In this document: positions 29,743 to 31,315 of the stretch, piece after piece
How positions within the stretch are numbered: the first letter of the stretch is position 1
How the letters are laid out: the number at the start of each line of letters is the position of its first letter
Notes under the pieces: generated by a model
Told to the model about the DNA's origin: nothing
What the model saw: the letters and a program-made list of their open reading frames with translations, nothing else
Database searches by the model: none
Program-made: the position numbers and the translations under genes
Origin: Bacillota bacterium
GTDB taxonomy: Bacteria > Bacillota > Bacilli > Paenibacillales > NBRC-103111
Direction: 5' to 3'
NCBI GenBank assembly: GCA_023393235.1
Contig: JAEWMH010000105.1
Span: 1-31,315 of the forward strand
Length of the DNA: 31,315 nucleotides

Positions 29743-30941
29743 GTCTGTTCCAATTGGTATGGCGCAATGTGCTGCACCGCCGGACATTATCCGTGTTGAC
29801 GGCGGCGGCAGTGGCGGTGACGGTGGCCCTGACGGTATTTCTCCTGCTGTTGCGGGACGGGGTGGAGCAGGGAGCGGAGAAGGGCTACGGCCCCTTCGAA
29901 GTGGTTGTTGGTGCTGACGGAAGCGAATCCCAACTGGCGTTGAATACTTTTTACCATGTAGGTGCTCCTACAGGGAATGTGCCGTACAGTGTGTTGTCCG
30001 GTATTCAATCCGAAGCGGATACGGCTGCCGCTTTCGGCATGACCACGGGGGACAGTTACAACGGCTATCCCATCGTTGGGGTTGATCCGGGTTATTTCCA
30101 GGTCCGGTACGGTGACAAACGTTTGGCCTCCGGCAAACTGTATGCGCAAACGGGGGAAGCGGTGGTGGGAGCCTATGCCGCCAAGGCAGCCGGGCTGAAG
30201 GTAGGGGATACGTTCCATGGCGCCCACGGACTCACAGAGGAGCATCATGAGGAGGAGGGAGAAGAGGAGCACGAGGCCCACGAGAGCTTTTCCTATAAAG
30301 TGGTCGGCATCCTGCCCCAGCTCCATACCCCTGATGACCGGGCGGTCTTCACCACCCTGGATTATGCCTGGGCGGTGCATCACAATGAGCATTCCGAAAA
30401 CCGGGAGGTCACGGCTGTTATGATCAAACCGGCCACCTTGACCGGGGCCCAGGCGCTGAAGCTGAAGTACGACGCCTTGGATAATGTCCAGGCGGTGTTC
30501 ACCAGCAAAGCAGTTGCCGACGTGGTCAATATGGCGGACAAAGGCACACAAGCTGCCGGCGCTTTGACGGTGCTGTGTGTGGCGCTGGCCTCCATTACGT
30601 TGACCCTGTCGCTGATCGCAGCCGCCAATGAGCGGCGGCGGGATGCGGGGCTGCTGCGCCTGATCGGCAAGTCCCGCGGCTATGTATGGGCGACATTGAT
30701 GGGCGAAGGGCTGCTGTTGACGCTGGCCGGTCTTGCGGCAGGTGTGCTGCTGGGCCATGGAGCCAGCGGAATGTTTACGGATGCGGTGTTCGGCTACACC
30801 GGCATCCGGCTGTCCGCATGGGCGGCAGCTCCGGGCGAAGGCCTGCTGCTGGCCGGGGCGCTGGTGCTGGGCGGGCTGGCTACGCTGGCTCCAGCCATGA
30901 ACATGTACCGGGCCGACCCGTTGCAGCTGTTCCGAGGGTAG
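29739..30941 (+). CDS. FtsX/MacB-type ABC permease with a His/Glu-rich external loop
   Basis: The 400-residue permease has one helix near the N-terminus (about 17-38), a large external domain (about 40-270) and three C-terminal helices (about 275-297, 315-342 and 365-388), the FtsX/MacB topology. ANERRRDAGLLRLIGKSRG after helix 2 is the usual family segment. The external domain carries a striking patch at 160-182 with His160, His163, and EEHH, EEEGEEEHEAHE, plus HHNEH at 214-218. This suggests binding of a divalent metal such as Zn2+. Related permeases with such loops occur in metal-linked operons of other bacteria (from memory). GAAGGAGG precedes the ATG, which overlaps the ATPase stop. It is probably phosphate-regulated through the phosphatase promoter. 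Confidence 0.85.
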   Translation: MSLFQLVWRNVLHRRTLSVLTAAAVAVTVALTVFLLLLRDGVEQGAEKGYGPFEVVVGADGSESQLALNTFYHVGAPTGNVPYSVLSGIQSEADTAAAFGMTTGDSYNGYPIVGVDPGYFQVRYGDKRLASGKLYAQTGEAVVGAYAAKAAGLKVGDTFHGAHGLTEEHHEEEGEEEHEAHESFSYKVVGILPQLHTPDDRAVFTTLDYAWAVHHNEHSENREVTAVMIKPATLTGAQALKLKYDALDNVQAVFTSKAVADVVNMADKGTQAAGALTVLCVALASITLTLSLIAAANERRRDAGLLRLIGKSRGYVWATLMGEGLLLTLAGLAAGVLLGHGASGMFTDAVFGYTGIRLSAWAAAPGEGLLLAGALVLGGLATLAPAMNMYRADPLQLFRG

Positions 30942-30944
30942 AAG

Positions 30945-30995
30945 CCCCAAAAAGTGACGAGAAGCTCCGAAGTGGATTCCGACTACTTTTAGGGG
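30945..30995 (+). other. Weak hairpin after the ABC permease gene
   Basis: CCCCAAAAAGT pairs with ACTTTTAGGGG over a 29-base loop, and GGGGAGCCCC competes with it. There is no T run, so read-through to the lipoprotein gene is possible. Confidence 0.3.
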
Positions 30996-31101
30996 AGCCC
31001 CCACTGGAAAGATAAATCTCAGATGATTACTTTGAAACCGAGGAGATTAGGCCCAAACGTTGTACTTTTGCACTAGATAGAAGAGAGAGGGGATTGCAGG
31101 T

Positions 31102-31315
31102 ATGGGCAAGCTGATTAGACCAATGGGGACTGTAATGGCGGTGGTGTTGGCTGCCGCTTTAGCGGCTGGCTGCGGCAGCAAGGCGGGTGTGGCCGGGGAG
31201 ACCGGCAGCTTTGGCGATGCCCGGCCGGCAGCGGAAGCTGCGGCCATCACGGCATCGTCAACGGCATCGTCAACGGCAGGACCGACGGCGCAGCAGCCGG
31301 CAGCGTCTGCTGCGC
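31102..31315 (+). CDS. Lipoprotein, N-terminal part (3' end outside window)
   Basis: The frame starts with ATG 8 bases after GAGGGGA and runs off the right edge after 71 codons. Residues 1-23 form a lipoprotein signal peptide with lipobox LAAGC and Cys24. A low-complexity Ala/Ser/Thr/Pro linker follows, in which the 12-base unit ACGGCATCGTCA is repeated twice in tandem (from 31250). The functional domain is outside the window. Its position 160 bases after the ABC permease, on the same strand and without a clear terminator between them, suggests it may be the external partner of that transporter (inference). Confidence 0.75.
   Translation, partial: MGKLIRPMGTVMAVVLAAALAAGCGSKAGVAGETGSFGDARPAAEAAAITASSTASSTAGPTAQQPAASAA

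Noticed and set aside
29787..31004. Antisense open frame of 405 codons over the ABC permease
   Set aside because: Gln/His/Arg-rich composition typical of a reversed membrane-protein gene.

Overview
The window reads as chromosomal DNA of a Gram-positive, spore-forming Bacillota, most likely a Paenibacillus-type member of Bacillales. Supporting this are strong AGGAGG-type ribosome binding sites with several TTG/GTG starts, lipoproteins with LAGC/LAAGC lipoboxes, a YpuI-family protein, a DUF1540 protein, the nifZ-thiI pair with a ThiI that lacks a rhodanese domain, a Gly-X-Thr collagen-like tail, and a copper-amine-oxidase-N-type stalk domain on a secreted enzyme. The species assignment is inference. 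I see no rRNA, tRNA, CRISPR array, insertion sequence or prophage.

Layout. 1-481: end of a collagen-like (probably spore-surface) protein. 687-2327: IlvD/Edd-family dehydratase, convergent with a subtilisin-like protease (2424-4340, minus). 4558-5058: YpuI-family protein. 5139-8136: a 2-keto-3-deoxygluconate-type permease and an overlapping D-lactate-dehydrogenase-like enzyme (minus), divergent from a LysR regulator, with a perfect 19-bp palindrome on the LysR -10 box. 8184-10193: TetR repressor divergent from an MFS exporter, with three copies of a 13-bp operator on the two promoters. 10256-11049: two small conserved genes. 11094-11819: repeat-rich gap and promoter region. 11820-16655: four-gene BMP/nucleoside-type ABC importer operon. 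16709-16970: gap with long inverted repeats and a small membrane protein (minus). 17325-18002: lytic transglycosylase. 18131-20520: nifZ-thiI. 20521-20900: tandem and inverted repeat block. 20982-23315: YicI-type alpha-xylosidase (minus). 23458-26139: P-type Ca2+-ATPase (minus), divergent from a TerC/YjbE-family protein (26368-27036). 27299-30941: secreted alkaline phosphatase followed, with almost no spacing, by an ABC ATPase and an FtsX/MacB-type permease. 31102-end: start of a lipoprotein.

How genes work together. Four units have readable regulation. The TetR/MFS pair looks like a self-repressed efflux module. The LysR/permease/dehydrogenase set looks like uptake and reduction of a 2-keto acid. 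The BMP importer is preceded by several CGAAC cores resembling PurR boxes, which would fit purine salvage. The alkaline phosphatase has an 11-bp-periodic array resembling PhoP (phosphate starvation) boxes just upstream of a -10 with no good -35; because the following ABC transporter starts 2 bases after its stop codon, that transporter is probably also phosphate-regulated. Its permease carries a His/Glu-rich external loop.

The least explained parts are three separate families of short repeats confined to intergenic DNA (about 11110-11450, 16820-16970 and 20540-20896) and the phosphatase-linked ABC transporter. Most other genes are ordinary household functions. I did not find a clear new defence or mobile system.
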